Part shown: piece by piece, positions 1 through 8,651 of the stretch
How positions within the stretch are numbered: the first letter of the stretch is position 1
Layout: every line of letters begins with the position of its first letter
Translations under genes and position numbers: made by a program
Notes under the pieces: model-generated
The model's database searches: none
What the model was told of the DNA's origin: nothing
What the model saw: only the letters and a program-made list of their open reading frames with translations
Assembly (NCBI RefSeq): GCF_001294535.1
Contig: NZ_LGIC01000086.1
Location: 62,001-126,000 of the forward strand
Reading direction: 5' to 3'
From: Cypionkella psychrotolerans
GTDB lineage: Bacteria; Pseudomonadota; Alphaproteobacteria; Rhodobacterales; Rhodobacteraceae
Length of the DNA stretch: 64,000 nt

Positions 1-8
1 TGACCATG

Positions 9-29
9 ACCGCCTGCCGTGGCGGTTTT
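9..29 (+). terminator. Weak hairpin upstream of leuC
   Basis: A 6-bp stem (ACCGCC, 9-14; GGCGGT, 21-26) with a 6-nt loop is followed by a short T run. It probably ends a gene that lies left of the window. The stem is short, so the call is tentative. Confidence 0.45.
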
Positions 30-132
30 ACGGGGCCACCCGCGCCATTCTTGCGCACGTCTGATCGGTTTTGAGGGGCACGCGCCCCCGCCTCACGCAT
101 TCCCCCTTTCCAAACCCGAGGATGAGCCAGCC

Positions 133-1551
133 ATGACCGCTCGCACGCTCTATGACAAAATCTGGGACGATCACGTCGTCCATCAGGCCGATGACGGCAC
201 CTGTCTGCTGTATATCGACCGCCATCTGGTGCATGAAGTCACCTCGCCGCAAGCCTTTGAAGGCCTGCGGATGACGGGTCGCAAAGTGCGCGCGCCGGAA
301 AAAACCATTGCCGTGCCGGACCATAACGTGCCGACCACTTTGGACCGCGCCAATGCCGCGACGATGACCGAAGACAGCCGGATTCAGGTGCAAGCTTTGG
401 ACCAGAATGCCAAGGATTTCGGCATTCACTACTACCCGGTGTCAGACGTGCGCCAAGGCATCGTGCATATCGTCGGACCGGAGCAGGGTTGGACGCTGCC
501 CGGTATGACCGTGGTCTGTGGCGATTCGCACACCGCCACCCATGGCGCGTTCGGCTCGTTGGCGCATGGCATCGGCACTTCGGAAGTCGAGCACGTGCTG
601 GCGACGCAAACGCTGATCCAGCGCAAGGCCAAGAACTTCAAGGTCGAAATCACCGGATCCCTGCGCCCCGGCGTCACCGCCAAAGACATCACCATGGCGG
701 TGATCGGGGAAACTGGCACCGCAGGCGGCACTGGCTATGTCATTGAATACTGTGGCCAAGCCATCCGCGAGCTGTCAATGGAAGGCCGCATGACGGTCTG
801 TAACATGGCGATTGAGGGCGGCGCGCGCGCTGGCCTGATCGCGCCGGATGAGAAAACCTACGCCTATTGCATGGGCCGCCCGCACGCGCCGAAAGGCGCT
901 GCGTGGGAGGCGGCTTTGGCCTATTGGAAGACGCTTTTCACCGACGAAGGCGCGTTTTTCGACAAGGTGGTGACGATCAAGGCCGAAGATATTGCGCCCT
1001 TGGTGACGTGGGGCACCTCGCCCGAAGACGTGCTGCCGATCACAGCCGTGGTGCCCTCGCCCAGCGATTTCACCGGCGGCAAGGTCGAAGCCGTCCAGCG
1101 CGCCTTGGACTATATGGGCCTCGTTCCCGGCCAAAAACTGTCGGACATCAAGATCGACACCGTGTTCATCGGCTCTTGCACCAATGGCCGGATCGAAGAT
1201 CTTCGGGCGGCTGCGGCGATCCTGAAGGGCAAGAAGAAGAAAGACGGCCTCCGCGCGATGGTCGTTCCGGGTTCGGGCCTTGTGCGGGCGCAGGCAGAGG
1301 CCGAAGGTCTGGCGCAGATTTTCATCGACGCGGGCTTTGAATGGCGTCTGGCGGGCTGCTCAATGTGCCTCGCGATGAACCCCGACCAACTGGCACCGGG
1401 CGAGCGGTGTGCCGCCACCTCCAACCGCAACTTCGAAGGCCGTCAGGGTCGCGGAGGCCGCACCCACCTGCTCTCCCCCGGCATGGCCGCCGCCGCCGCA
1501 ATCACCGGTCATCTGACCGATGTGCGCGAGATGATGGCAGAGACGGTTTAA
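133..1551 (+). CDS. leuC: 3-isopropylmalate dehydratase large subunit LeuC
   Basis: LeuC with LeuD isomerises 2-isopropylmalate to 3-isopropylmalate in leucine synthesis. The 472-residue protein has usual length and keeps the three cysteines that bind the 4Fe-4S cluster: C349 in GSCTNGR, and C409 and C412 in AGCSMC. The frame stays open upstream to position 19, but the family N terminus ([12 protein letters not shown]) follows the ATG at 133, so the 38-residue extension is rejected. leuD follows after 12 bp. The small hairpin upstream suggests that transcription starts in the short leader. Confidence 0.97.
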   Translation: MTARTLYDKIWDDHVVHQADDGTCLLYIDRHLVHEVTSPQAFEGLRMTGRKVRAPEKTIAVPDHNVPTTLDRANAATMTEDSRIQVQALDQNAKDFGIHYYPVSDVRQGIVHIVGPEQGWTLPGMTVVCGDSHTATHGAFGSLAHGIGTSEVEHVLATQTLIQRKAKNFKVEITGSLRPGVTAKDITMAVIGETGTAGGTGYVIEYCGQAIRELSMEGRMTVCNMAIEGGARAGLIAPDEKTYAYCMGRPHAPKGAAWEAALAYWKTLFTDEGAFFDKVVTIKAEDIAPLVTWGTSPEDVLPITAVVPSPSDFTGGKVEAVQRALDYMGLVPGQKLSDIKIDTVFIGSCTNGRIEDLRAAAAILKGKKKKDGLRAMVVPGSGLVRAQAEAEGLAQIFIDAGFEWRLAGCSMCLAMNPDQLAPGERCAATSNRNFEGRQGRGGRTHLLSPGMAAAAAITGHLTDVREMMAETV

Positions 1552-1563
1552 GGAGCTATAAAG

Positions 1564-2169
1564 ATGGATAAATTCACCACCCTCACCGGGATCGCGGCAC
1601 CGATGCCCTTGGTTAATATCGACACCGATATGATCATCCCCAAGCAGTTCCTGAAAACCATCAAGCGCTCGGGCCTTGGCGTCAATCTGTTCGACGAGAT
1701 GCGCTACAATCTCGACGGCAGCGAGATCGCCGATTTCGTGCTGAACCAGCCCGCCTATCGTAAGGCCGAGATCATCGTGGCGGGCGATAACTTCGGTTGC
1801 GGCTCTTCGCGCGAACATGCGCCTTGGGCTTTGCTGGATTTCGGCATCCGCTGCGTCATCGCCACCTCTTTCGCCGATATCTTCTACAACAACTGCTTCA
1901 AGAACGGCATCCTGCCGATCGTGATGCCGCAAGAGGTTGTCGACATCCTGATGGCCGATGCCAAAAAGGGCGCCAATGCGCGGCAGACCATTGACCTGAT
2001 CGGTCAGACCGTCACCACCTCAGACGGTCAGGTGTTCCCGTTTGAAGTCGACGGCCACCGCAAGCACTGTCTGATCAATGGATTGGACGATATTGGCCTG
2101 ACGCTGGAAAAAGCCGCAGCCATTGATTCTTTTGAGAAAAAGAACGCCGCCCTGCATCCTTGGGCCTAA
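1564..2169 (+). CDS. leuD: 3-isopropylmalate dehydratase small subunit LeuD
   Basis: LeuD supplies the swivelling domain that completes the aconitase-type active site formed with LeuC. The 201 residues are normal length. The family features [13 protein letters not shown] (about 18-30) and the [13 protein letters not shown] loop (about 78-90) are intact. An AAGGAG ribosome site overlaps the leuC stop and lies 8 nt before the ATG, so the two genes are cotranscribed. A strong terminator follows 22 bp after the stop, which separates leuCD from the genes leading to leuB. Confidence 0.97.
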   Translation: MDKFTTLTGIAAPMPLVNIDTDMIIPKQFLKTIKRSGLGVNLFDEMRYNLDGSEIADFVLNQPAYRKAEIIVAGDNFGCGSSREHAPWALLDFGIRCVIATSFADIFYNNCFKNGILPIVMPQEVVDILMADAKKGANARQTIDLIGQTVTTSDGQVFPFEVDGHRKHCLINGLDDIGLTLEKAAAIDSFEKKNAALHPWA

Positions 2170-2191
2170 GCAAACCAAAACCACTACATCT

Positions 2192-2219
2192 AGGGCCACC
2201 CTGCAGGGTGGCCTTTTTC
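2192..2219 (+). terminator. Rho-independent terminator after leuD
   Basis: A perfect 8-bp stem (GGCCACCC, 2194-2201; GGGTGGCC, 2206-2213) with a TGCA loop is followed by TTTTT. It ends the leuCD transcript. Confidence 0.9.
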
Positions 2220-2425
2220 TTACCGCCAGTTTGATTCAATCCTGCAACACCTTGAACACGGAATTGCCACAGTGCTTACCGATCATTAACCCAGCTGTTG
2301 CCGATCATGGGGAAAGAAGGCAAGAATTGGGCAATATTGAGGCAACCCGCCTTAAAGTGCGGGAAATCTTCGGGACCCTTGGCTGGCAAAACTCCAGACA
2401 AGACCGATTGAAGGGTGGCAGGGCA

Positions 2426-3265
2426 GTGGTTTCGCGGCTAACAGGCGCGATTGTTCGCATGGTTTTGGTGATGGTGCTGGTCGCCACGCCTTCCGTGCTT
2501 TTGGTCGACGTGACAGCAGATGCCAAACAGATGGTCGCCCTTGTGGCGCTGTTCATTGGCCTTTTGACCTTTGTTGAATACAACGCCACCTATCCCAGCC
2601 TCGTCGAGTTTCGTGACGCACCGCCGTTCAACCGGGTGCGATACCTGATGCTGCTGGCCACCGTCGTGTCGCTGTCGATGATCGCGCGCGGCCGGATCAT
2701 GCCCTCAACCTTGACCGATTTCACCGATGCGGTCGGCACGTTGATCGGGATTTCGATGGATTTCCCCTATAGCCCGGTGCGGCTGGCCACCTTGATGGTC
2801 GCAAATGATGCCACGCTCGAGCAGATCGCCGCCGTGCGGACGGCTGCGGGGATGGCTTACCTGATCTCTTTGATTTCCTTATCGGTTTATGTTGTGATCC
2901 TGAAAGCGGGCCGCTGGCCGTCACGCAGCCGTGCGTTCAACGTCTGGGTCAATCTGCCCACCTTTGACCCCACCGCCGGGGCAGATGTGGTCACCCGCCT
3001 CACCCGTGACGCGCGCATTAACATTGCGTTAGGGTTTTTGCTGCCATTCTTAACACCAGCCGTGGTGAAGATTGCGTCGACGGGATTCGAGCCCCTGACG
3101 CTGACCTCGCCACAAACCTTGATCTGGACGATGACGGCATGGGCCTTTCTACCCGCCAGCCTGTTCATGCGCGGCATTGCGATGGGTCGCATCGCCGACA
3201 TGATCACCGAAACCCGCGCGGCGAACAGCTTGGGCGGCGATGGCAAGCGCTATGTGCCAGCCTGA
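2426..3265 (+). CDS. Conserved membrane protein of unknown function
   Basis: About 279 residues with several hydrophobic segments: near the N terminus (MVLVMVLVATPSVLLV), then MVALVALFIGLLTF, YLMLLATVVSLSMIA, AYLISLISLSVYVVIL and a C-terminal pair. No catalytic motif is recognised. The frame is open from 2123 inside leuD, but that part is not protein-like and crosses the leuD terminator. The GTG at 2426, which puts VSRLTGAIVRM at the N terminus, is the likely start; a TTG at 2408 is the alternative. The stop overlaps the presumed start of the secreted phosphodiesterase-like gene, so the two are probably translationally coupled. Confidence 0.7.
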   Translation: MVSRLTGAIVRMVLVMVLVATPSVLLVDVTADAKQMVALVALFIGLLTFVEYNATYPSLVEFRDAPPFNRVRYLMLLATVVSLSMIARGRIMPSTLTDFTDAVGTLIGISMDFPYSPVRLATLMVANDATLEQIAAVRTAAGMAYLISLISLSVYVVILKAGRWPSRSRAFNVWVNLPTFDPTAGADVVTRLTRDARINIALGFLLPFLTPAVVKIASTGFEPLTLTSPQTLIWTMTAWAFLPASLFMRGIAMGRIADMITETRAANSLGGDGKRYVPA

Positions 3266-4293
3266 TTTGGCTTCAGATCTGGCTGTGCGCTTGGCCTGCT
3301 TTGGCCGATCTGCGGATCGCCACCTATAACATCGACCTTTGGGCCAAAGGCCCCGGTCTGGCGCTGCAATCTTTGCAACGCGGCGACAATCCCGCACAAC
3401 TCGCCGCCGTTCAGGTGATCGCAAAGCTTGACGCCGATGTGCTGCTGCTGACCGGCATCGACTATGATCTGCACGGCGACACGCTTGCCGCCTTGGAAAA
3501 ACGTCTGGCCGAAGCAGGCACGCCCTACCCTTATCGCCTTCCCCTACGCCCGAATACCGGAGTGCCAACCGGCCTCGATCTCGATGGCAACGGCATATTG
3601 GGAGAGCCGCGCGACGCGATGGCCTATGGCCGCTGGGCGGGCGAAGGCGGTATGGCGATACTGTCGCGCCTGCCGATCGACAGAGAAAATATGCGTGATT
3701 TCAGTGACTTCCTCTGGGCTGATCTGCCCGGGACCCTGATGCCCCCTGACACGCCGCCCGGCCAACTTCTCTCCACCACCGGTGCCTATGAGGTGCCGAT
3801 CACCCTGCCCGATGGTAAAACCCTGCGCCTTTTGGCCTATTACGCCAGCCCGCCGATTTTCGATGGCCCAGAAGACCGCAATGGTCGGCGCAACCATGAT
3901 GAAACTGCGTTCTGGCTACGGCTTTTGGCGGGCGATCTGCCGTTCAAACCGCCCGAAGCACCCTTTGTGATCTTGGGTCAAAGCAACCTTGACCCCGCCG
4001 ATGGCGCGGGCCGCAAGCAGGCGATCACGGCACTGTTGCACCACCCTGCCCTGCAAGACCCTCAGCCGCGCAGCGACTCATCCCGGCATGATCCCGGCCA
4101 AACCGGCGATCCGGCCCTCGATACAGCGCTTTATCCAGTAATCGGCGGCCTCCGGGTTGAGATTATTCTGCCCTCAAAAGGCCTGCACGTCCAAACGGCA
4201 GGGGTCGAATGGCCCGCCGACAGCGACCCCGCTGCTGCAAGTCTGACAACCGCCTCACGCCATCACCCGCTCTGGGTCGATCTTGCGCCCTAG
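3262..4293 (+). CDS. Secreted endonuclease/exonuclease/phosphatase family protein
   Basis: The N terminus is a hydrophobic leader ending in PALA, then DLRIATYNIDLWAKG, the characteristic first strand of the EEP (DNase I-like) fold. Residues further on (VQVIAKLDADVLLLTGID, FVILGQSNLDPADG and a late HHPLWVDL) match the family's metal and catalytic positions. There is no ATG, GTG or TTG in frame between 3142 and the end of the leader. A CTG at 3262 forms a CTGA overlap with the upstream stop and is the best start. An ATG at 3139 would add 41 poor residues. The 3' end overlaps the convergent epimerase gene by 39 bp. Substrate unknown. Confidence 0.75.
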   Translation: MIWLQIWLCAWPALADLRIATYNIDLWAKGPGLALQSLQRGDNPAQLAAVQVIAKLDADVLLLTGIDYDLHGDTLAALEKRLAEAGTPYPYRLPLRPNTGVPTGLDLDGNGILGEPRDAMAYGRWAGEGGMAILSRLPIDRENMRDFSDFLWADLPGTLMPPDTPPGQLLSTTGAYEVPITLPDGKTLRLLAYYASPPIFDGPEDRNGRRNHDETAFWLRLLAGDLPFKPPEAPFVILGQSNLDPADGAGRKQAITALLHHPALQDPQPRSDSSRHDPGQTGDPALDTALYPVIGGLRVEIILPSKGLHVQTAGVEWPADSDPAAASLTTASRHHPLWVDLAP

Positions 4294-5145
4294 ACCCGCC
4301 CAGCGCAGTTGCGCCGCCGCCACCTCGGCCAATCCGGCGGTCTGAAATTGCGGCAACACGGCTTGCATAGTCGCCCCATCCAAGCGATGCGGCAGCTCAT
4401 AGAGATAGCGCATCTCGCGCATTTCCCGCGCCAACTCCCAGAATGGTGCTGCCAAACCCAGCAGCCACCACGGAAATTTCGCGATCCGAAACACCCGCCC
4501 GCTCTGCTGCTGAAAGCTGTCCGCCAACTCCTGCATGGTAAACGTCAGCCCCGCAAACGGAATATCGGCATAGCGCGGCAAAGTGCTGCGGACCTCGGCC
4601 AAAGCCACCGCCGCCCGCGCCATATCCGGCAGATAGGCATAGGCGCGCGGCACATCCGCCCCGCCAAACGCCATGATCTTGCCCTTGGCCAGCCCACGCA
4701 ACGCCATCCCCATGCCCTGCGTCTTGCCCGCCGCGTCGATAAAATCGCCGCCGCGCAGCAAGATCGCTGGCAGACCTGAGGCACGATACTCCGCCTCCAT
4801 CTGCACCCGCACCGCCCCCTTGCGGGTGTTGGGCTTTTGCGGCGTCGAGGGCCCCCAAGGCCGTGGCTGGCTGCCGTAATTATACACACTCGCGGGCACG
4901 ATCAGCGTCGCCCCGCTGGCCCGCGCCGCCGCAATCGCCTGCGCGGTAATCGCCGGAACCAAACGCTGCCAGTCGTGATACATTGGCGGGTTCATCGCGT
5001 TGACGATCACATCCGCCCCCTGTGCCGCCGCCGTCATATCGGTGCCGCGCTGATAAAGCCGCACCTCCCAGCCCGCCGCCGCAAAAGCCTGCGCCGCATG
5101 AGAGCCAAACAGCCCCGACGCCCCTGCCACCAAAACCACTGCCAT
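4255..5145 (-). CDS. NAD(P)-binding epimerase/dehydratase family protein
   Basis: A 296-residue Rossmann protein starting with VLVAGASGLFGSHAA, the glycine-rich dinucleotide site at about residues 4-18. The NMNPPMYHDW and VPASVYNYG stretches resemble atypical extended SDRs that act on sugars or quinones. The usual YxxxK catalytic pair is not obvious, so the activity is uncertain. It is transcribed away from a LysR gene 90 bp upstream, which very likely controls it. Its 3' end overlaps the convergent EEP gene by 39 bp. Confidence 0.82.
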   Translation of the reverse strand: MAVVLVAGASGLFGSHAAQAFAAAGWEVRLYQRGTDMTAAAQGADVIVNAMNPPMYHDWQRLVPAITAQAIAAARASGATLIVPASVYNYGSQPRPWGPSTPQKPNTRKGAVRVQMEAEYRASGLPAILLRGGDFIDAAGKTQGMGMALRGLAKGKIMAFGGADVPRAYAYLPDMARAAVALAEVRSTLPRYADIPFAGLTFTMQELADSFQQQSGRVFRIAKFPWWLLGLAAPFWELAREMREMRYLYELPHRLDGATMQAVLPQFQTAGLAEVAAAQLRWAGLGRKIDPERVMA

Positions 5146-5213
5146 GTTCAGTCTCCTTATGTTGCAGGATGAAATTAGCAGCCGTTACCCATACACAACA
5201 TTGGCAGCAATCG

Positions 5214-5234
5214 CAGATATGCTATTCATATCTG
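5214..5234. promoter_or_regulatory. Perfect inverted repeat, likely LysR operator
   Basis: CAGATATG (5214-5221) and CATATCTG (5227-5234) form a perfect 8-bp dyad around CTATT, directly against the lysR start codon at 5236 and within the 90-bp divergent promoter region. The place and symmetry fit an autoregulatory site of the LysR protein (inference). Confidence 0.6.
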
Positions 5235-5235
5235 T

Positions 5236-6141
5236 ATGGATAATCTTGACTGGACCCTCACCCGTTCCTTCCTCGCCGTGGCCGAAACTGGCTCGCTTTC
5301 CGCAGCCGCGCGCCAGTTGGGCCTCAGCCAACCCACGCTTGGTCGCCATATCGCCGATCTGGAGGCGGCTTTCGGCCTGCCGCTGTTCACCCGCCAACCA
5401 CGCGGCCTATCCCCAACCGCCGAGGCCGCAGCCCTGATCCCCCACGCCCGCAGCATGCGCGACGCGGCGGCCAAGCTGGCGCTGGCGGTGGCGGGCCGCG
5501 ACACCAGCCTGCACGGCCCGGTCAGGATCACCGCCAGCCGCATCGTCTCGCACTATCTGTTGCCACCGATGCTAGCCGAACTGCGCCGCGAGGAACCCGG
5601 CATTGAGATTGAACTTTCCCCCACCGATGCCTCGGATAACCTGCTGTTCCGCGAGGCTGACATCGCGCTGCGGATGTATCGCCCGACGCAACCCGACCTG
5701 ATCACCGCCCATCTCTGCGACATCCCGATGGCGATCTATGCCGCCCACAGCTATCTCGCCCGCCACCCCGATCCGATCACCCCCGAAACCATCCTGCACC
5801 ATGATTTCGTCGGCTTTGACCGCTCCGACCTGATGCTGCGGATGATGGCCGCGCAAGGCATCCAAGCCAGGCGCGAAGATTTTCCGACCCGCTGCGATGA
5901 TCAAATTGTCTATTGGGCACTGGTACGCGCGGGCCTAGGTTTAGGCGGGATGCAAACCGTAATCGGCGATGCCGACCCCTCCGTCACCCGCGTGGCCGCC
6001 TTCATGCACCTAGCCCCCCTGCCGATCTGGCTGACCGCACCCGAGGCTTTGCGCCACACCCCCCGCATCCGCCGCGTGTTTGATGCTTTAGCCGCCCAAT
6101 TCCGGGCGCTAAACCTTGACCCTGCCCCCCCCATTGGCTAG
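5236..6141 (+). CDS. LysR family transcriptional regulator
   Basis: 301 residues. The N-terminal winged helix-turn-helix (about 5-62; SLSAAARQLGLSQPTLGRHIADLEAA) is followed by a periplasmic-binding-like effector domain, with LHGPVRITASRIVSHYLLP at the junction. Divergent orientation from the epimerase gene and a perfect dyad overlapping its own start region suggest it controls both that gene and itself. The effector cannot be read from the sequence. Confidence 0.93.
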   Translation: MDNLDWTLTRSFLAVAETGSLSAAARQLGLSQPTLGRHIADLEAAFGLPLFTRQPRGLSPTAEAAALIPHARSMRDAAAKLALAVAGRDTSLHGPVRITASRIVSHYLLPPMLAELRREEPGIEIELSPTDASDNLLFREADIALRMYRPTQPDLITAHLCDIPMAIYAAHSYLARHPDPITPETILHHDFVGFDRSDLMLRMMAAQGIQARREDFPTRCDDQIVYWALVRAGLGLGGMQTVIGDADPSVTRVAAFMHLAPLPIWLTAPEALRHTPRIRRVFDALAAQFRALNLDPAPPIG

Positions 6142-6174
6142 GCCACCCACAACCCTTCAAACGTGGAGCCTATG

Positions 6175-7281
6175 ATGGCAAATCCCTCCCTGCTTATCCT
6201 CGCCGGCGACGGCATCGGTCCTGAAGTGATGGCCGAGGTGAAAAAACTCATCAGCTGGCTCGACGCCAAAGGCATCGTGACGTTTGATGTCTCCGAAGGC
6301 TTGGTCGGCGGCTGCTCCTACGACGCCCATGGCACGCCCCTGACCGATGAAACCATGGCCCGCGCGCAAGAGGCTGACGCCGTGCTGCTGGGGGCCGTTG
6401 GTGGCCCGAAATATGACAAACTCGATTTCTCGGTGAAGCCCGAGCGTGGCCTGCTGCGCCTGCGCAAAGAGATGGACCTGTTCTCCAACCTGCGCCCCGC
6501 CCAGTGCTTTGACGCCCTCGCTGATTTCTCCAGCCTGAAACGTGAAGTTGTCGCGGGCCTCGATATCGTCATCGTCCGCGAACTGACCTCCGGCGTCTAT
6601 TTCGGCGAGCCGCGCGGCATCTTCATGGAAGGCAATGAGCGCGTCGGCATCAACACCCAGCGCTATACCGAATCCGAAATCGCCCGCGTCGCGCGTTCGG
6701 CGTTCGAACTGGCCCGCAAGCGCAGCAACAAGCTGTGTTCGATGGAGAAGGCCAATGTGATGGAATCCGGCATCCTGTGGCGCGATGTGGTGCAGGAAAT
6801 CCACGACAAAGAATATCCCGACGTGGCGCTGACCCATATGTATGCCGACAACGGCGCGATGCAACTTTGCCGTTGGCCCAAGCAATTCGACGTCATCGTC
6901 ACCGACAACCTGTTTGGCGATGTGCTGTCAGACATGGCCGCGATGCTGACAGGCAGCCTTGGCATGTTGCCGTCGGCGTCTTTGGGTCTGCCGCAAGCCA
7001 ATGGCCGCCCGAAAGCGCTGTATGAGCCCGTCCACGGCTCGGCCCCCGACATCACAGGGCAGGGCAAAGCCAACCCGATCGCCTGTATCCTGTCTTTCGC
7101 GATGGCGCTGCGCTATTCGTTCGACATGGGCGCTGAAGCCACCCGTGTCGAAAAAGCCGTTGAGAAAGTCCTCGCCGATGGCGTCCGCACTGCCGATCTG
7201 ATGGGCCCCGAAGGCGGCTCACCGGTCAGCACCACCCAAATGGGCGACGCGATCATCGCCGCGATGGAAGCCAGCCTGTAA
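6175..7281 (+). CDS. leuB: 3-isopropylmalate dehydrogenase LeuB
   Basis: LeuB oxidises and decarboxylates 3-isopropylmalate with NAD+, the third committed step of leucine synthesis. The protein (368 residues) has [14 protein letters not shown] at the N terminus and the metal and substrate residues in [28 protein letters not shown]. The NAD-binding segment is [18 protein letters not shown]. Three in-frame starts (GTG 6163, ATG 6172, ATG 6175) compete. The GGAG at 6165-6168 is best spaced for 6175, which also gives the family N terminus. It lies about 4 kb from leuCD with unrelated genes between. Confidence 0.96.
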   Translation: MANPSLLILAGDGIGPEVMAEVKKLISWLDAKGIVTFDVSEGLVGGCSYDAHGTPLTDETMARAQEADAVLLGAVGGPKYDKLDFSVKPERGLLRLRKEMDLFSNLRPAQCFDALADFSSLKREVVAGLDIVIVRELTSGVYFGEPRGIFMEGNERVGINTQRYTESEIARVARSAFELARKRSNKLCSMEKANVMESGILWRDVVQEIHDKEYPDVALTHMYADNGAMQLCRWPKQFDVIVTDNLFGDVLSDMAAMLTGSLGMLPSASLGLPQANGRPKALYEPVHGSAPDITGQGKANPIACILSFAMALRYSFDMGAEATRVEKAVEKVLADGVRTADLMGPEGGSPVSTTQMGDAIIAAMEASL

Positions 7282-7289
7282 TACCCTAT

Positions 7290-7322
7290 CGTTGCCCTTG
7301 AGCCCGTCCCTCAAGGGCAACG
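7290..7322 (+). terminator. Strong hairpin after leuB
   Basis: A perfect 13-bp stem (7290-7302 with 7310-7322) and a 7-nt loop follow the leuB stop by 8 bp. There is no good T run, so it may stabilise the 3' end or act with Rho. Confidence 0.7.
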
Positions 7323-7445
7323 ACCTTTGACGAAAAACCGGCAAGAAACCCCGCGCGTTGCAGCTTCCCTCTTGATGTTCACCCGCGAAGGCCCGACAGC
7401 TAGGCGCATCGCCAAAGCTGCACTCTTTCGCCCCGGATACCCACC

Positions 7446-8453
7446 ATGCCCGTTGCTCAATCGAACCTGCGCGGGGCGCTTTTGGCGCTGGCCGCTTTCG
7501 CGATTTATGCCACCCATGACGTGTTGGTGAAATTCCTCGGGGCCAGCTACAGCCCGTTTCAGCTGATCTTCTTCTCAGGCCTGCTGACCTTCCCGCTGAT
7601 CACCATCCTGCTGATGAGCGACCGCACCGACGGCAACCTGATCCCAAAACACCCGTACTGGACCGCCCTGCGCACCGCTTCCGCCGTGGTCAACGGCATC
7701 ACCGGGTTCTATGCGTTTTCGGTACTGCCGCTCGCGCAATGCTACGCGATCTTCTTCGCGATGCCGATTCTGATCACCCTTTTGGCGATCCCGATCCTGG
7801 GCGAAAAGGTCGGCCTGCACCGCGGCTTGGCCATCGTCATCGGCCTCGCAGGCGTGATGATCGTGCTGCGCCCGGGGCAAGAACCGCTCAGCCTCGGCCA
7901 TCTTTCAGCGCTGGCGGCAGCCCTGTTGGGCGCGATGACCTCGGTGATCGTGCGCAAGATCGGTCATGATGAACGCTCGGTTGTGCTGATGCTTTATCCG
8001 ATGGTGGCGAACTTCGTGGTGATGGCCTTGGCACTGCCTTTCGTCTATGTGCCTGTTCCGATTGAACATATGGGCATGATGGGCGCGATGGCCCTGCTCA
8101 GCCTACTGGCCGGGATGCTGACAATCGCCGCCTACCGCCGCGCGCCCGCGATCATCGTCGCCCCGATGCAATACAGCCAGATCATCTGGGCGATTCTTTA
8201 CGGTTTTTTCATCTTCAGAGAAAAGGTGGATTTCTGGACCGCCGTCGGCACTGGCGTCATCATCGCCGCCGGAGTCTATATCGTGCTGCGCGAAGACAAA
8301 CCCTCAGTCTCCATCAACCGCCCGGTGCTGGAAACCCGCTCACGCTTTGATTTCGGCGCGATCCCCCGCATCGGCCTCTGGCTGCGCCTGTTCGACCGCC
8401 GCCGCTTGCGCAACAAAACCGAAGGCCTTTCTGGCACCGATGGCGACGCATAA
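7446..8453 (+). CDS. EamA (DMT) family transporter
   Basis: 335 residues with about ten hydrophobic segments forming two EamA repeats: GALLALAAFAIYATHDVLVKF opens the first, and the second begins near LGHLSALAAALLGAMTSVIVRK. The motif ILGEKVGLHRGLAIVIGLAGVMIVLRPG is typical of the family. The last 45 residues are polar and cytoplasmic, longer than in most relatives. The substrate is unknown; family members export amino acids and other metabolites. It stands alone between the leuB hairpin and tRNA-Pro. Confidence 0.9.
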   Translation: MPVAQSNLRGALLALAAFAIYATHDVLVKFLGASYSPFQLIFFSGLLTFPLITILLMSDRTDGNLIPKHPYWTALRTASAVVNGITGFYAFSVLPLAQCYAIFFAMPILITLLAIPILGEKVGLHRGLAIVIGLAGVMIVLRPGQEPLSLGHLSALAAALLGAMTSVIVRKIGHDERSVVLMLYPMVANFVVMALALPFVYVPVPIEHMGMMGAMALLSLLAGMLTIAAYRRAPAIIVAPMQYSQIIWAILYGFFIFREKVDFWTAVGTGVIIAAGVYIVLREDKPSVSINRPVLETRSRFDFGAIPRIGLWLRLFDRRRLRNKTEGLSGTDGDA

Positions 8454-8509
8454 ATCCTGCGCCGCCCTCTTGCAAAGCCGCGCACAACGGTTTAACCCCG
8501 CGCCACGGT

Positions 8510-8586
8510 CGGAGCGTAGCGCAGTCTGGTAGCGCACCTGCTTCGGGAGCAGGGGGTCGGAGGTTCGAATCCTCTCGCTCCGACCA
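8510..8586 (+). tRNA. tRNA-Pro (CGG)
   Basis: Full cloverleaf: acceptor CGGAGCG pairs with CGCTCCG, D-arm GCGC/GCGC, anticodon stem CCTGC/GCAGG around loop TTCGGGA giving anticodon CGG, T-loop TTCGAAT, and an encoded CCA. It reads codon CCG. Confidence 0.97.
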
Positions 8587-8614
8587 AATTATCCCGATAA
8601 TCTCACGAAGTACC

Positions 8615-8640
8615 AAGCGCCCCCAAAGGGCGCTTTTTGT
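8615..8640 (+). terminator. Terminator after tRNA-Pro
   Basis: An 8-bp stem (AAGCGCCC at 8615-8622; GGGCGCTT at 8628-8635) with loop CCAAA runs into TTTTT. It ends the tRNA transcript and is convergent with the next minus-strand gene. Confidence 0.9.
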
Positions 8641-8651
8641 TTAGCAATCCT

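Noticed and set aside
19-132. Longer leuC start
   Set aside because: The 38 added residues have no relation to LeuC, and position 133 gives the family start.
4255-4293. Frameshift or assembly error at overlapping gene ends
   Set aside because: The 39-bp overlap between the convergent EEP and epimerase genes keeps both C termini protein-like; overlapping convergent ends also occur at tetR/folC (4 bp).
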